From the NCBI RefSeq assembly GCF_016741935.1, contig NZ_JAERRG010000020.1, forward strand, positions 151,614-215,613: a DNA stretch of 64,000 nt, read 5' to 3'. This document shows positions 1 to 7,234 of this stretch, piece by piece. Positions within the stretch are counted from its first letter, which is position 1; each line of letters opens with the position of its first letter. The notes beneath the pieces were generated by a model, which saw only the letters and a program-made list of their open reading frames with translations, was not told the origin of the DNA and did no database searches. A program made the position numbers and the translations under genes. The stretch is from Streptomyces endocoffeicus (GTDB lineage: Bacteria; Actinomycetota; Actinomycetes; Streptomycetales; Streptomycetaceae).

Positions 1-1
1 C

Positions 2-1696
2 GAGGAGGACGCCACCACCGTGGTCGATGCGGGCTGGCGGGCCACCATGGGCGAGCGCGGCCATCTGCTGCTCACCCGGGTCCGGCCGCGCCCGAGCACC
101 ACCGCGGTCGGCACCGAGGTGGACCCGGTGATGCTGGAGGTCTTCAACAGCCTCTTCATGGCCATCGCCGAACAGATGGGCGTCCGCCTGGAGCACACCG
201 CCCACTCCGTCAACATCAAGGAGCGGCTCGACTTCTCCTGCGCACTCTTCGACGCCGAGGGCAACCTCATCGCCAACGCCCCGCACATCCCGGTCCACCT
301 GGGCTCCATGGGCGAGTCCATCAAGGAGGTGCTGCGGCGCAACGGGGGCACGATGCGGCCCGGCGATGTGTACGCGATCAACGACCCGTACCACGGAGGC
401 ACCCATCTGCCGGATGTCACCGTGGTCAGCCCGGTCTTCGACGAGCCGGGGGACCAACTGCTCTTCCTGGTCGCCTCGCGCGGCCACCACGCCGAGATCG
501 GCGGCATCACTCCCGGCTCCATGCCCGCCTTCAGCCGCACCATCCAGGAGGAGGGCGTCCTCTTCGACAACTGGCTGCTGGTACGGGACGGGGCGCTGCG
601 CGAGCGGGAGACCCGCGAACTGCTGACCGGCGGGCCGTACCCGTCCCGCGCCCCGGACGCCAACCTCGCCGATCTGCTCGCCCAGATCGCCGCCAACGAG
701 AAGGGCGTCCAGGAACTGCGCCGGATGATCGGGCAGTTCGGCCTCGACGTCGTGCACGCCTATATGGGCCACGTCCAGGACAACGCCGAGGAGTCGGTGC
801 GCCGTATCGTCGCCGGGCTGCGCGACGGCTCGTACCGTTACGAGACCGACGGCGGGGCGGTCATCCGCGTCAGCCTTACGGTGGACCGCGACGCGCGCGG
901 CGCCGTCCTGGACTTCACCGGCACCTCGCCCCAGCGGCCGGGCAACGACAACGCGCCCAGTTCGGTGGTGATGGCGGCCGTGCTCTATGTCTTCCGGACG
1001 CTGGTGGTCGAGGACATCCCGCTCAACAGCGGCTGTCTGAAGCCCCTGGAGGTCCGCATCCCCGAGGGCTCCATGCTGGCGCCCGTCTTCCCGGCCGCCA
1101 CGGTCGCCGGCAACGTCGAGACCTCCCAGGCCGTCACGGGCGCCCTGTACGCGGCCATGGGCGTCCAGGCAGAGGGCTCCGGCACGATGAACAACGTCAC
1201 CTTCGGCAATGACCGCGTCCAGTACTACGAGACGGTCGCCAGCGGCTCCGGCGCGGGGGACGGCTTCGACGGCGCCGACGCCGTACAGACCCATATGACC
1301 AACTCCCGGCTGACCGACCCCGAGGTGCTGGAGTGGCGCTATCCGGTGCGGGTCGAGAGCTTCACGATCCGCCGGGGCAGCGGCGGCCGTGGCCGATGGC
1401 GCGGCGGCCACGGCGTCACCCGCCGCATCCGCTTCCTGGAGCCGATGACCGTCGCCCTCCTCACCGGCCACCGCCGGGTGGCCCCGTACGGCATGGCCGG
1501 CGGTGAACCGGGAGCGCTGGGCGCGAACCTGATCGAGCGCGCCGACGGTTCGGTGGACCGCCTGGACGGCCGTGACGCGGCGGACGTCGGGGTGGGGGAC
1601 GTCCTGGTCGTCCACACCCCGGGCGGCGGCGGTCACGGCCCGCCGGAGGAGGCCGGGGACGGATTGTCGGTGGCGGATGCCAGATTGGACGCATGA
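2..1696 (+). CDS. Hydantoinase/5-oxoprolinase, C-terminal part (HyuA end fused to HyuB), 5' truncated by window
   Basis: The frame is already open at base 2, so the gene begins outside the window. The first ~25 residues (TTVVDAGWRA...) look like the end of a HyuA-type ATPase subunit. From about residue 40 a complete HyuB domain follows, with conserved-looking stretches such as DPVMLEVFNSLF, HTAHSVNIKERLDFSCA and NAPHIPVHLGSM. The A-to-B continuity is the arrangement of ATP-dependent 5-oxoprolinases of about 1200 residues, which open 5-oxo-L-proline to glutamate. N-methylhydantoinase or another HyuAB activity cannot be excluded, because the ATP-binding half is not visible. A pyroglutamate island starts 1.3 kb downstream, which favours the oxoprolinase reading. 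The stop overlaps the next start by four bases. Confidence 0.85.
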   Translation, partial: EEDATTVVDAGWRATMGERGHLLLTRVRPRPSTTAVGTEVDPVMLEVFNSLFMAIAEQMGVRLEHTAHSVNIKERLDFSCALFDAEGNLIANAPHIPVHLGSMGESIKEVLRRNGGTMRPGDVYAINDPYHGGTHLPDVTVVSPVFDEPGDQLLFLVASRGHHAEIGGITPGSMPAFSRTIQEEGVLFDNWLLVRDGALRERETRELLTGGPYPSRAPDANLADLLAQIAANEKGVQELRRMIGQFGLDVVHAYMGHVQDNAEESVRRIVAGLRDGSYRYETDGGAVIRVSLTVDRDARGAVLDFTGTSPQRPGNDNAPSSVVMAAVLYVFRTLVVEDIPLNSGCLKPLEVRIPEGSMLAPVFPAATVAGNVETSQAVTGALYAAMGVQAEGSGTMNNVTFGNDRVQYYETVASGSGAGDGFDGADAVQTHMTNSRLTDPEVLEWRYPVRVESFTIRRGSGGRGRWRGGHGVTRRIRFLEPMTVALLTGHRRVAPYGMAGGEPGALGANLIERADGSVDRLDGRDAADVGVGDVLVVHTPGGGGHGPPEEAGDGLSVADARLDA

Positions 1697-2082
1697 CCGA
1701 CTGGCAGGACATCCACGACTGGACGGATCTGCGGGCCGTGCGCGCCGCGCTCGCCGCGGGGGCGGACCCCGATCGCGTCCTCGGCGGCCATATGGCGCCG
1801 CTGCACTCCGCGGCCTGCTCGGGGAGTGCCGAGGTGCTGGCCGAACTGCTCACGGTGGCACGGGAGGTGGACCAGCCGGACGCGGCGGGCCGCACCCCGC
1901 TGTGGCACGCGGTGCGCAACTGGGACCGGGCGAAGGCGTCGGCGCTCATCGCGGCCGGGGCCGACCCCTGGCGGCCCCGGGAGGCCGACGGGCGCTGCCC
2001 CGGCGGGCTGGCCTGGTGGACGCCACCACGCCACCACGCCAGCTCGTCCGGGCACCGTGGCCGTCTCGATCTGGCCAATTGA
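1693..2082 (+). pseudogene. Ankyrin-repeat protein, probably truncated
   Basis: The ATG overlaps the stop of the hydantoinase gene (ATGA), so it was probably translated with it. The 129-residue product starts with about three ankyrin-like units: alternating GADPD turns and hydrophobic helices, with APLHSAA and TPLWHAV as the typical TPLHxA motif. After GADPWRP the sequence turns into an unlikely His/Ser-rich tail (PPRHHASSSGHRG) and stops at a hairpin. From memory, related actinobacterial proteins continue with a C-terminal region; a fragment of that kind appears at 2255-2527. I therefore read this as a gene broken by a frameshift or insertion in 2000-2250. A genuine short ankyrin protein is the alternative. 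Confidence 0.55.
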
Positions 2083-2093
2083 GTTCGGCCAGA
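2070..2093. terminator. Hairpin over the stop codon of the ankyrin fragment
   Basis: A perfect 7-bp inverted repeat (TCTGGCC / GGCCAGA) with a 10-base loop spans the TGA of the ankyrin frame. There is no T-run after it. It could be a weak terminator or the footprint of the event that broke the gene. Confidence 0.3.
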
Positions 2094-2254
2094 GGCGACG
2101 GGGAGGCCCTGAACCATCTCTCTGTTGGAGCAGGGGCCCCGCACGCTGGCACCGCACCCGGCGTCCCAGATCGCGCCGCTTACGCTGTCCCGGCCCCTGC
2201 ACGGCACCGCAAGCCCGAGAAGCGACCATCACACTATTGAGCTAAACCGACCTC

Positions 2255-2527
2255 GTGCACGCTCCTCGACAAGCAGTTCCAACCCCCTCCATAGCCCGTG
2301 ACGGGGTGATGTGCTCCTGTGAGGAGGTCATGCTCGATCCGGAGCAGGGCGATCCGGAGGAGGCATGGCGGTATCGGTTCGGGGACGGCGGGCATCCGTC
2401 CGGCTGGACGGCGCGGGCGCTGGCGATGGCCGCCGCGGTCACGGGGGTCGCGGTCGACGGCGGGCCGCGGTGGATCGGCCGGCCGGGTGGCAGCGTCATC
2501 CTGCTGCCCGAGCGGCTGCGCGACTGA
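2255..2527 (+). pseudogene. Possible detached C-terminal fragment of the ankyrin gene
   Basis: This frame is open for 90 codons and reads like real protein from RDGVMCSCEEVMLDPEQG onward, including EEAWRYRFGDGG and ARALAMAAAVTGV. The pattern 'RDG ... DP..GDP ... ALA...TGV' resembles, from memory, the C-terminal part of DUF6461-like actinobacterial proteins. No ribosome-binding site precedes the GTG, and the first ~15 residues look non-coding. I infer a fragment separated from the ankyrin frame by about 170 bases of non-coding sequence. The family assignment is tentative. Confidence 0.35.
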
Positions 2528-2749
2528 CGCCCCTGGGGAGGCCCCGAGCCGCCCCGGGGCTCAAACAGGCAGCCCGATATGAGGTATGGCGTGATCGGAT
2601 CCGTTTGCCGCCGCCACGATCGGAAACCCGAACCTTGTCAAAGCCCGCCCGGACGCGCCCGCATGACCCACGGGCGTCCGCCCCGCGCACCCCGTGCGTG
2701 AGCCCGACGGCGGGTGCTTTCAGCAACGTCGTTCACGGAAGGGGCAGCC

Positions 2750-3016
2750 ATGGCCTGGTGGCATAACGCCGAATGCACGCATGAGGATCCGGAGCTGTTC
2801 TTCCCCGTGGGGGTGGCGGGACCGGCCGCCCGGCGGCAGGAGACGCTGGCCAAGGAGGTCTGCCGGCGCTGTCCGGTGATCCAGGATTGCCTGGACCACG
2901 CGCTGGAGAGCGGAATGACCCACGGGGTCTGGGGCGGCACCGGTGAGGAGGAGCGCCGCGCGCTGCGCCGCAGGGCACAGCGCAGGGAGCGCGTCGGCGC
3001 ACGGCGCGCCCGTTAG
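2750..3016 (+). CDS. WhiB-like (Wbl) iron-sulfur transcription factor
   Basis: Small 88-residue protein with the Wbl pattern: Cys in WHNAEC, then a CRRC pair and a further Cys in IQDCLDHA, giving four ligands for a [4Fe-4S] cluster. The GVWGGT turn motif and a basic tail (RRRAQRRERVGARR) for DNA binding follow. The N-terminus (MAWWHNAECTHEDPELFFP) resembles the WblE group. Such proteins act with the primary sigma factor and respond to redox or nitric oxide. I prefer ATG 2750, which has GGAAGGGG six bases upstream, over the in-frame GTG at 2714. Its TAG stop interlocks with the TAA of the convergent pxpC gene, leaving no room for a terminator. Confidence 0.9.
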   Translation: MAWWHNAECTHEDPELFFPVGVAGPAARRQETLAKEVCRRCPVIQDCLDHALESGMTHGVWGGTGEEERRALRRRAQRRERVGARRAR

Positions 3017-3924
3017 CCGCCGTCCGGGACGGTCCGCCGCGCAGGCGGCCCCCAGGAGGCCCGGACCAGCGGGGTGAACCGCACCGGAGTGCCGGGGACG
3101 GCCTGCGCCGCGGCGGCCAGATACCGCTCCGGCACGACGCCCACGACCGGGTAGCCGCCGGTCGTGGGATGGTCGGCGAGGAAGAGCACCGGGCGTCCGT
3201 CCGGCGGGACTTGGAGCGCGCCGAGCGCCATGCCCTCACTGGCCAGCTCACCGTCCCGCGCCCGCTCCAGTGAGGGGCCCTCGGTCCGCAGTCCGATCCG
3301 GTTGCTCGCGGCCGAGACGCGGAAGTCCCCGGTGGTAAGGGTGCGCAGCCCCGCGGGGGTGAACCAGTCGTCGCGCGGGCCGAGCACCACGGGGAGCACC
3401 AGTTCGGGTGCGACGCCCCGATGCGGCACCCCGTCCACGTCGGGCACCGGCCCGCGCGGCCGCCCGAGCCGCAGCACCGCGCCGTCCGCGAGCGGCGCCG
3501 GGCCCAGCCCGGACAGCACGTCCGTGGCCCGGCTGCCCAGCACCGGCTCGGCCTCCACACCGCCGTCGAACGCCACATAGCTGCGCACCCCGTGGGCGGC
3601 GGCCCCGGCCTCCAGGAGCGCACCCGACGGCACCCGGACGGCCGAGCCCCATGCGACGGGGCGGCCGCCCACCGTGACCGGGCAGGGCGCGCCGGTGACC
3701 GCGACCGTCGCCGGGCGGAGCGGCCGTACCGCGCAGCCGGTGAGCGTGGTCTCCAGGGTCGCGGCCCCTTCGGCGTTGCCCACCAGGCGGTTGGCGAGCC
3801 GGTGGGCGGGCTGGTCGAGCGCCCCCGAGCGGCCCACCCCGAGATGGGCATGGCCGACGCGGCCGAGATCCTGGACGGTGGTCAGGGCTCCCGGCCGTAC
3901 GACGACGAAGGCACTGTCGGTCAT
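3013..3924 (-). CDS. pxpC: 5-oxoprolinase subunit C (PxpC, biotin-dependent carboxyltransferase-like)
   Basis: The 303-residue product matches the KipA/PxpC family in length and pattern: ARPGALTTVQDLGR-type start, FDGGVEAEPVLGSRATD in the middle, and FLADHPTTGGYPVVGVV near the C-terminus. PxpA, PxpB and PxpC together hydrolyse 5-oxo-L-proline to glutamate with ATP. The family resembles one half of urea carboxylase/allophanate hydrolase-type domains, but no biotin is needed for this reaction. It follows pxpB with a four-base overlap and is the last gene of a pxpA-pxpB-pxpC unit on the minus strand. Confidence 0.92.
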   Translation of the reverse strand: MTDSAFVVVRPGALTTVQDLGRVGHAHLGVGRSGALDQPAHRLANRLVGNAEGAATLETTLTGCAVRPLRPATVAVTGAPCPVTVGGRPVAWGSAVRVPSGALLEAGAAAHGVRSYVAFDGGVEAEPVLGSRATDVLSGLGPAPLADGAVLRLGRPRGPVPDVDGVPHRGVAPELVLPVVLGPRDDWFTPAGLRTLTTGDFRVSAASNRIGLRTEGPSLERARDGELASEGMALGALQVPPDGRPVLFLADHPTTGGYPVVGVVPERYLAAAAQAVPGTPVRFTPLVRASWGPPARRTVPDGG

Positions 3925-4571
3925 GGCGCCGCCCCTTCCGGGGCCGTGTTATCCGATACCGGGATGAAGTGGACGCGAGTGCCGGGGGTGAGCAGCGCCG
4001 CCGGTTCCCGCGCGGTGTTCCACAGCACGGCGTCCGTGGTGCCGATGAGCTGCCAGCCGCCGGGGGATGAGCGTGGATAGACGCCCGTGTACCCGCCCGC
4101 GAGGGCCACCGAGCCGATCGGCACCCGCGTCCTGGGCGTCGCGTGGCGCGGTACGTGGAACCGCTCGGGCAGCCCCGTCAGATAGCCGAAACCGGGCGCG
4201 AAGCCGCAGAAGGCCACCCGGAACTCGGCGCCGGAGTGGATCCGTACGGCCTCCTCGGGCGTCACCCCCCACCGCCGCGCGACCTCGTCCAGATCGGGCC
4301 CGTCGTAGCGCACGGGCACCTCGACGATCTCGCTGTCGCCCCGGTCGAGGGGCGGTATCCGCCAGCGGGGCAGCTCGGCGGCGAGCCGCCCGGGGTCGGC
4401 GAGCCCGTCGAGGAACACGGTCCGGGCGGCGGGCACGATCTCGCGCACGGCGGGCAGCCGCCGCTCGGCGGCGCGGCGCAGCAGCTCGGCGTGGAGCGCC
4501 TCGGCCGCCGCACCGCTGTCGAGCTCGATGAGCAGCCCGTGCTCGCCGACGGGCAGGGTCCGCACCGTCAT
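3921..4571 (-). CDS. pxpB: 5-oxoprolinase subunit B (PxpB/KipI)
   Basis: The 216-residue protein has the KipI/PxpB hallmarks: VRYDGPDLDEVARRWG, then FRVAFCGFAPGFGYLTGLP and the PRHATPRTRVPIGSVALAGG block, followed by YPRSSPGGWQLIG. It forms a heteromer with PxpC and works with PxpA in ATP-dependent cleavage of 5-oxoproline. The gene overlaps pxpA upstream and pxpC downstream by four bases each, so all three are almost certainly co-translated. A KipI-like kinase-inhibitor role was the older family annotation; the complete ABC set makes oxoprolinase the better call. Confidence 0.92.
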   Translation of the reverse strand: MTVRTLPVGEHGLLIELDSGAAAEALHAELLRRAAERRLPAVREIVPAARTVFLDGLADPGRLAAELPRWRIPPLDRGDSEIVEVPVRYDGPDLDEVARRWGVTPEEAVRIHSGAEFRVAFCGFAPGFGYLTGLPERFHVPRHATPRTRVPIGSVALAGGYTGVYPRSSPGGWQLIGTTDAVLWNTAREPAALLTPGTRVHFIPVSDNTAPEGAAP

Positions 4572-5347
4572 ATGAACGCCGCCACGCGTACCCCCGCGGC
4601 GGCCAGCTCGGACCGCACCCGGCGGGCGAGGTCGGCGGCGCCGGGGGTGTCACCGTGGACGCACAGCGAGCGCACGTCCACCTCGATGCGCCGTCCGTCG
4701 ATCGCGGTCACCGCGCGGTCGCGGGCGAAGCCCAGGGCGCGCTTGACCACCGTGTCCGGGTCGTGGACCACGGCGCCGGGCTCGGCGCGCGGCACGAGCG
4801 TCCCGGCGGCCGTGTAGGCGCGGTCGGCGAACGCCTCGGTGATCACCGGCAGCCCGGCCGCGCGGGCCGCCTCGTGCAGCCGGGACCCGGGCAGCCCCAG
4901 CACCGGCAGCGGACCGCCGGCGGCCAGCCCGACGCCCTCGATCACGGCGGCGGCCTGCGCCTCGTCGTGCACACTGCGGTTGTAGAGCGCGCCGTGGGGC
5001 TTGACGTAGTGCACCCGCGTCCCGGCGGCACGCGCGAAGATCTCCAACGCGCCGATCTGATAGGCGATCTCGTCGGCCAGCTCCCGGGGCGGGACGTCCA
5101 TGCTGCGCCGGCCGAAACCGGCCAGGTCCCGGTAGGAGACCTGGGCCCCGACGCGCACCCCGCGCTCGGCGGCCAGCTCGCACACCCGGCGCATGGTCGA
5201 GGGGTCCCCGGCGTGGAAGCCGCAGGCGACATTGGCGCTGGTGACGATGGACAGCAGGGCCTCGTCGTCGGTGAGCCGCCAGCGGCCGAACCCCTCGCCG
5301 AGGTCGGCGTTGAGATCGATGGACAGGTTCGCCAAGGATGCGGTCAT
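4568..5347 (-). CDS. pxpA: 5-oxoprolinase subunit A (PxpA, LamB/YcsF family)
   Basis: The 259-residue product begins MTASLANLSIDLNADLGEGF, and the DLNADxGE motif (residues 11-18) plus NVACGFHAGDP (39-49) are diagnostic of the LamB/YcsF family. KPHGALYN and the final SLCVHGDTPGA are also typical. I chose the ATG at 5347 because family members start just before this motif and GGACGG lies upstream, although the frame remains open much further. First gene of the pxpABC unit. Its promoter at 5419-5448 overlaps a GntR-type palindrome shared with the DUF969 operon. A 20-bp tandem repeat lies in the leader. Confidence 0.93.
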   Translation of the reverse strand: MTASLANLSIDLNADLGEGFGRWRLTDDEALLSIVTSANVACGFHAGDPSTMRRVCELAAERGVRVGAQVSYRDLAGFGRRSMDVPPRELADEIAYQIGALEIFARAAGTRVHYVKPHGALYNRSVHDEAQAAAVIEGVGLAAGGPLPVLGLPGSRLHEAARAAGLPVITEAFADRAYTAAGTLVPRAEPGAVVHDPDTVVKRALGFARDRAVTAIDGRRIEVDVRSLCVHGDTPGAADLARRVRSELAAAGVRVAAFI

Positions 5348-5357
5348 ATCCGTCCGT

Positions 5358-5397
5358 TCGGGCGTGGGGGATACGTGTCGGGCGTGGGGGATACGTG
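5358..5397. repeat. Two exact 20-bp tandem copies in the pxpA leader
   Basis: The sequence TCGGGCGTGGGGGATACGTG occurs twice without a gap (5358-5377 and 5378-5397). It lies between the inferred pxpA promoter and its start codon, so it would be transcribed in the leader RNA. Function is unknown; it may be a simple duplication. Confidence 0.8.
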
Positions 5398-5418
5398 AGG
5401 GGATGCGGATGGCACCAC

Positions 5419-5448
5419 AAGGTAAGCGATCGTTGAACGATCCGACAA
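5419..5448 (-). promoter_or_regulatory. pxpABC promoter with embedded GntR-type operator
   Basis: Read on the minus strand, a -35 TTGTCG (5448-5443) and a -10 TACCTT (5424-5419) are 18 bases apart. The spacer holds the perfect palindrome GATCGTT-G-AACGATC (5428-5442). A nearly identical element drives the DUF969 operon at 6426-6455. The GntR gene lies between the two sites, so it is the likely ligand-responsive regulator. The site also sits about 80 bases upstream of the regulator's own start, which suggests autoregulation. Confidence 0.65.
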
Positions 5449-5527
5449 GATGCTTGTTGTCCGGCGACGGTTTCTGGGCTTGACTTCTCGCTATACGGGA
5501 CGAACGAGACACCGAACAGGGGCTGAT

Positions 5528-6370
5528 GTGGCGAACGGGGCAAAGGGTGCAAACCGCCGTTCCGGCGAGCCGTCGGACGAGCCGTCGGACGAGTCGCCGG
5601 GCGAGTCGCGGGAGATGTCGGCGGCGCCGGGGGCGACGGAGGCCGCGGAGCCGGTGGAGCCGGCCGGGTACGCCCCGGTGCCCGGTCTCGCCGCCGGGCT
5701 CGAGGCCGACCGGGCGCTGCTGGGGCGCACCAGCACGGCGGAGCGCGTCGCGGACATCCTGCGCGACCGCATCGCCGAGGGGTTCTTCCCGCCCGGCACC
5801 CGGCTGTCCGAGGACAGCGTGGGCGGGGCGCTCGGCGTCTCGCGCAACACCCTCCGGGAGGCGTTCCGCCTGTTGACCCACGAGCGGCTGCTGGTGCACG
5901 AGCTGAACCGCGGCGTCTTCGTCCGCGTCGTCACGGTGGACGACCTCAACGACATCTACCGCGTGCGCCGGCTCGTCGAATGCGCGGCGGTCCGCGGCCT
6001 GGGCGAGCCGCCGTACGAGGTGCGGGCGGTCGAGGCGGCGGTCCTGGCGGGCGAGCGCGCCGCGCGGGACCGGGCCTGGGAGGACCTGTCCACCGCCAAT
6101 ATCCGCTTCCACCAGGCGATCGTCTCCCTCGCCGAAAGCCCCCGGGCCGACGAACTGATGCGCGCGGTGCTGGCCGAGCTCCGGCTGGTCTTCCATGTCA
6201 TGGCCGACCCCCGCCGCTTTTACGCCCCCTATCTGGTGCGCAACCGCCAGATCCTGGAGGTGCTCCAGGGCGGCGACGCGATGGAGGCCGAGCGGCTGCT
6301 CGCCTCCTATCTGGACGATTCCCAGGGGCAGTTGGCCGACGCCTACGGGCGGAAGATGTCCCGGCGATAG
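5528..6370 (+). CDS. GntR-family transcriptional regulator with FCD ligand domain
   Basis: From GTG 5528 (AGGGGC upstream) the product has 280 residues. A long acidic, Ser/Glu-rich N-terminus (1-65, EPSDEPSDESPGES) precedes a winged helix-turn-helix at about 68-135 (TAERVADILRDRIAEGFF ... LGVSRNTLREAFRLL). An all-helical FCD effector domain follows (about 140-265; DIYRVRRLVE, RFHQAIVSLA). FCD regulators usually bind small carboxylic acids. It lies between pxpABC and the transporter/peptidase operon, both of which carry the same palindrome in their promoters. I infer that it controls both, with 5-oxoproline or glutamate as effector. The disordered N-terminus is unusual for the family. Confidence 0.9.
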   Translation: MANGAKGANRRSGEPSDEPSDESPGESREMSAAPGATEAAEPVEPAGYAPVPGLAAGLEADRALLGRTSTAERVADILRDRIAEGFFPPGTRLSEDSVGGALGVSRNTLREAFRLLTHERLLVHELNRGVFVRVVTVDDLNDIYRVRRLVECAAVRGLGEPPYEVRAVEAAVLAGERAARDRAWEDLSTANIRFHQAIVSLAESPRADELMRAVLAELRLVFHVMADPRRFYAPYLVRNRQILEVLQGGDAMEAERLLASYLDDSQGQLADAYGRKMSRR

Positions 6371-6425
6371 AGGTTTCCCAGCGGTAAACGATCCGGCGGG
6401 GCCGGAACAAGTTCGTTTCAGGCTC

Positions 6426-6455
6426 TTGTCGGATCGTTGAACGAACGCCTAGCCT
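6426..6455 (+). promoter_or_regulatory. Promoter and GntR-type operator of the DUF969/DUF979/pcp operon
   Basis: A -35 TTGTCG (6426-6431) and a -10 TAGCCT (6450-6455) are separated by 18 bases. The spacer holds GATCGTT-G-AACGAAC, an imperfect version of the palindrome in the pxpA promoter. CTTGTCGGATCGTT is identical in both sites, on opposite strands. The expected transcript start is about 45 bases upstream of the first gene. Confidence 0.65.
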
Positions 6456-6511
6456 CCGGTGCACTCTCCTCACGCCCCCCGTGAGGTCCTTGTGCGCGGA
6501 AGGCGGGACGC

Positions 6512-7234
6512 ATGATCGTTCTCCTTGGCGTCCTCGTGGTGATCCTCGGATTCGCCACACGACGCAACCCGTTGCTGGTGGTGGGGGTCGCCGGCATCGC
6601 CACCGGACTGCTGGCCGAGCTCTCGCCCCAGGAGATCCTGGCGGCCTTCGGTAACGGCTTCGCCTCCAGCCGCTCGGTGACGATCTTCGTCATCACCCTG
6701 CCCGTGATCGGCCTCCTGGAGCGTCACGGCCTCCAGGAACAGGCCCGTACCCTCATCGGCCGGCTCGGCAAGCTCACCACCGGCCGGTTCCTCGCCCTCT
6801 ACCTGTTGCTGCGCCAGCTCACCGCCGCCCTCGGCCTCACCAGCATCGGCGGCCCGGCCCAGAGCGTCCGGCCCATGGTCGCGCCGATGGCCGAGGGCGC
6901 CGCGGAGCGCCGCCACGGCCCGCTGCCCGAGCGGGTCCGCGAGCGCGTCCGCTCGTACTCCGCCAGCGCCGACACGGTCGGGCTGTTCTTCGGCGAGGAC
7001 TGCTTCCTGGCCATCGGCTCGATCCTGCTGATCACCGGGTTCGTCAACACCACATACCACACCCATCTGGAGCCGCTCCAGCTGGCGCTGTGGGCCATCC
7101 CCACCGCCGTCTGCGCGTTCCTCATCCACGGCTTCCGGCTGCTGCGCCTGGACCGCTCACTGGACCACGACCTCGCCGCCTCCGGCGGCCGATCCGCTGC
7201 CGAGGGCAGCCGCACCGCGGAGGAAGCCAAGTGA
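6512..7234 (+). CDS. DUF969 membrane protein, predicted 5-oxoproline transporter subunit
   Basis: The 240-residue, mostly hydrophobic protein has about six membrane segments and the DUF969 pattern: IVLLGVLVVILGFATRRNPLLVV at the start, SVTIFVITLPVIGLLERHGLQEQA, then LTSIGGPAQSVRPMVAPMAEGAA and ADTVGLFFGEDCF. It always pairs with a DUF979 protein, encoded here by the next gene with a GTGA overlap. Family genes are found beside pcp and pxp genes, hence the prediction of a two-component 5-oxoproline importer. The transport role is inferred from context. The ATG has GGAAGGCGGG upstream. Confidence 0.88.
   Translation: MIVLLGVLVVILGFATRRNPLLVVGVAGIATGLLAELSPQEILAAFGNGFASSRSVTIFVITLPVIGLLERHGLQEQARTLIGRLGKLTTGRFLALYLLLRQLTAALGLTSIGGPAQSVRPMVAPMAEGAAERRHGPLPERVRERVRSYSASADTVGLFFGEDCFLAIGSILLITGFVNTTYHTHLEPLQLALWAIPTAVCAFLIHGFRLLRLDRSLDHDLAASGGRSAAEGSRTAEEAK

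Noticed and set aside
2200..2250. tRNA or attachment-site remnant (GGTTTAGCTCA on the minus strand)
   Set aside because: It looks like a tRNA A-box, but there is no matching D-stem, anticodon arm or GTTCGA T-loop downstream.
4568..6196. A 542-residue PxpA with a long N-terminal extension
   Set aside because: The extension reads through the GntR gene on the other strand. The family's start motif SIDLNADLGE sits ten residues after ATG 5347, which has its own ribosome-binding site.
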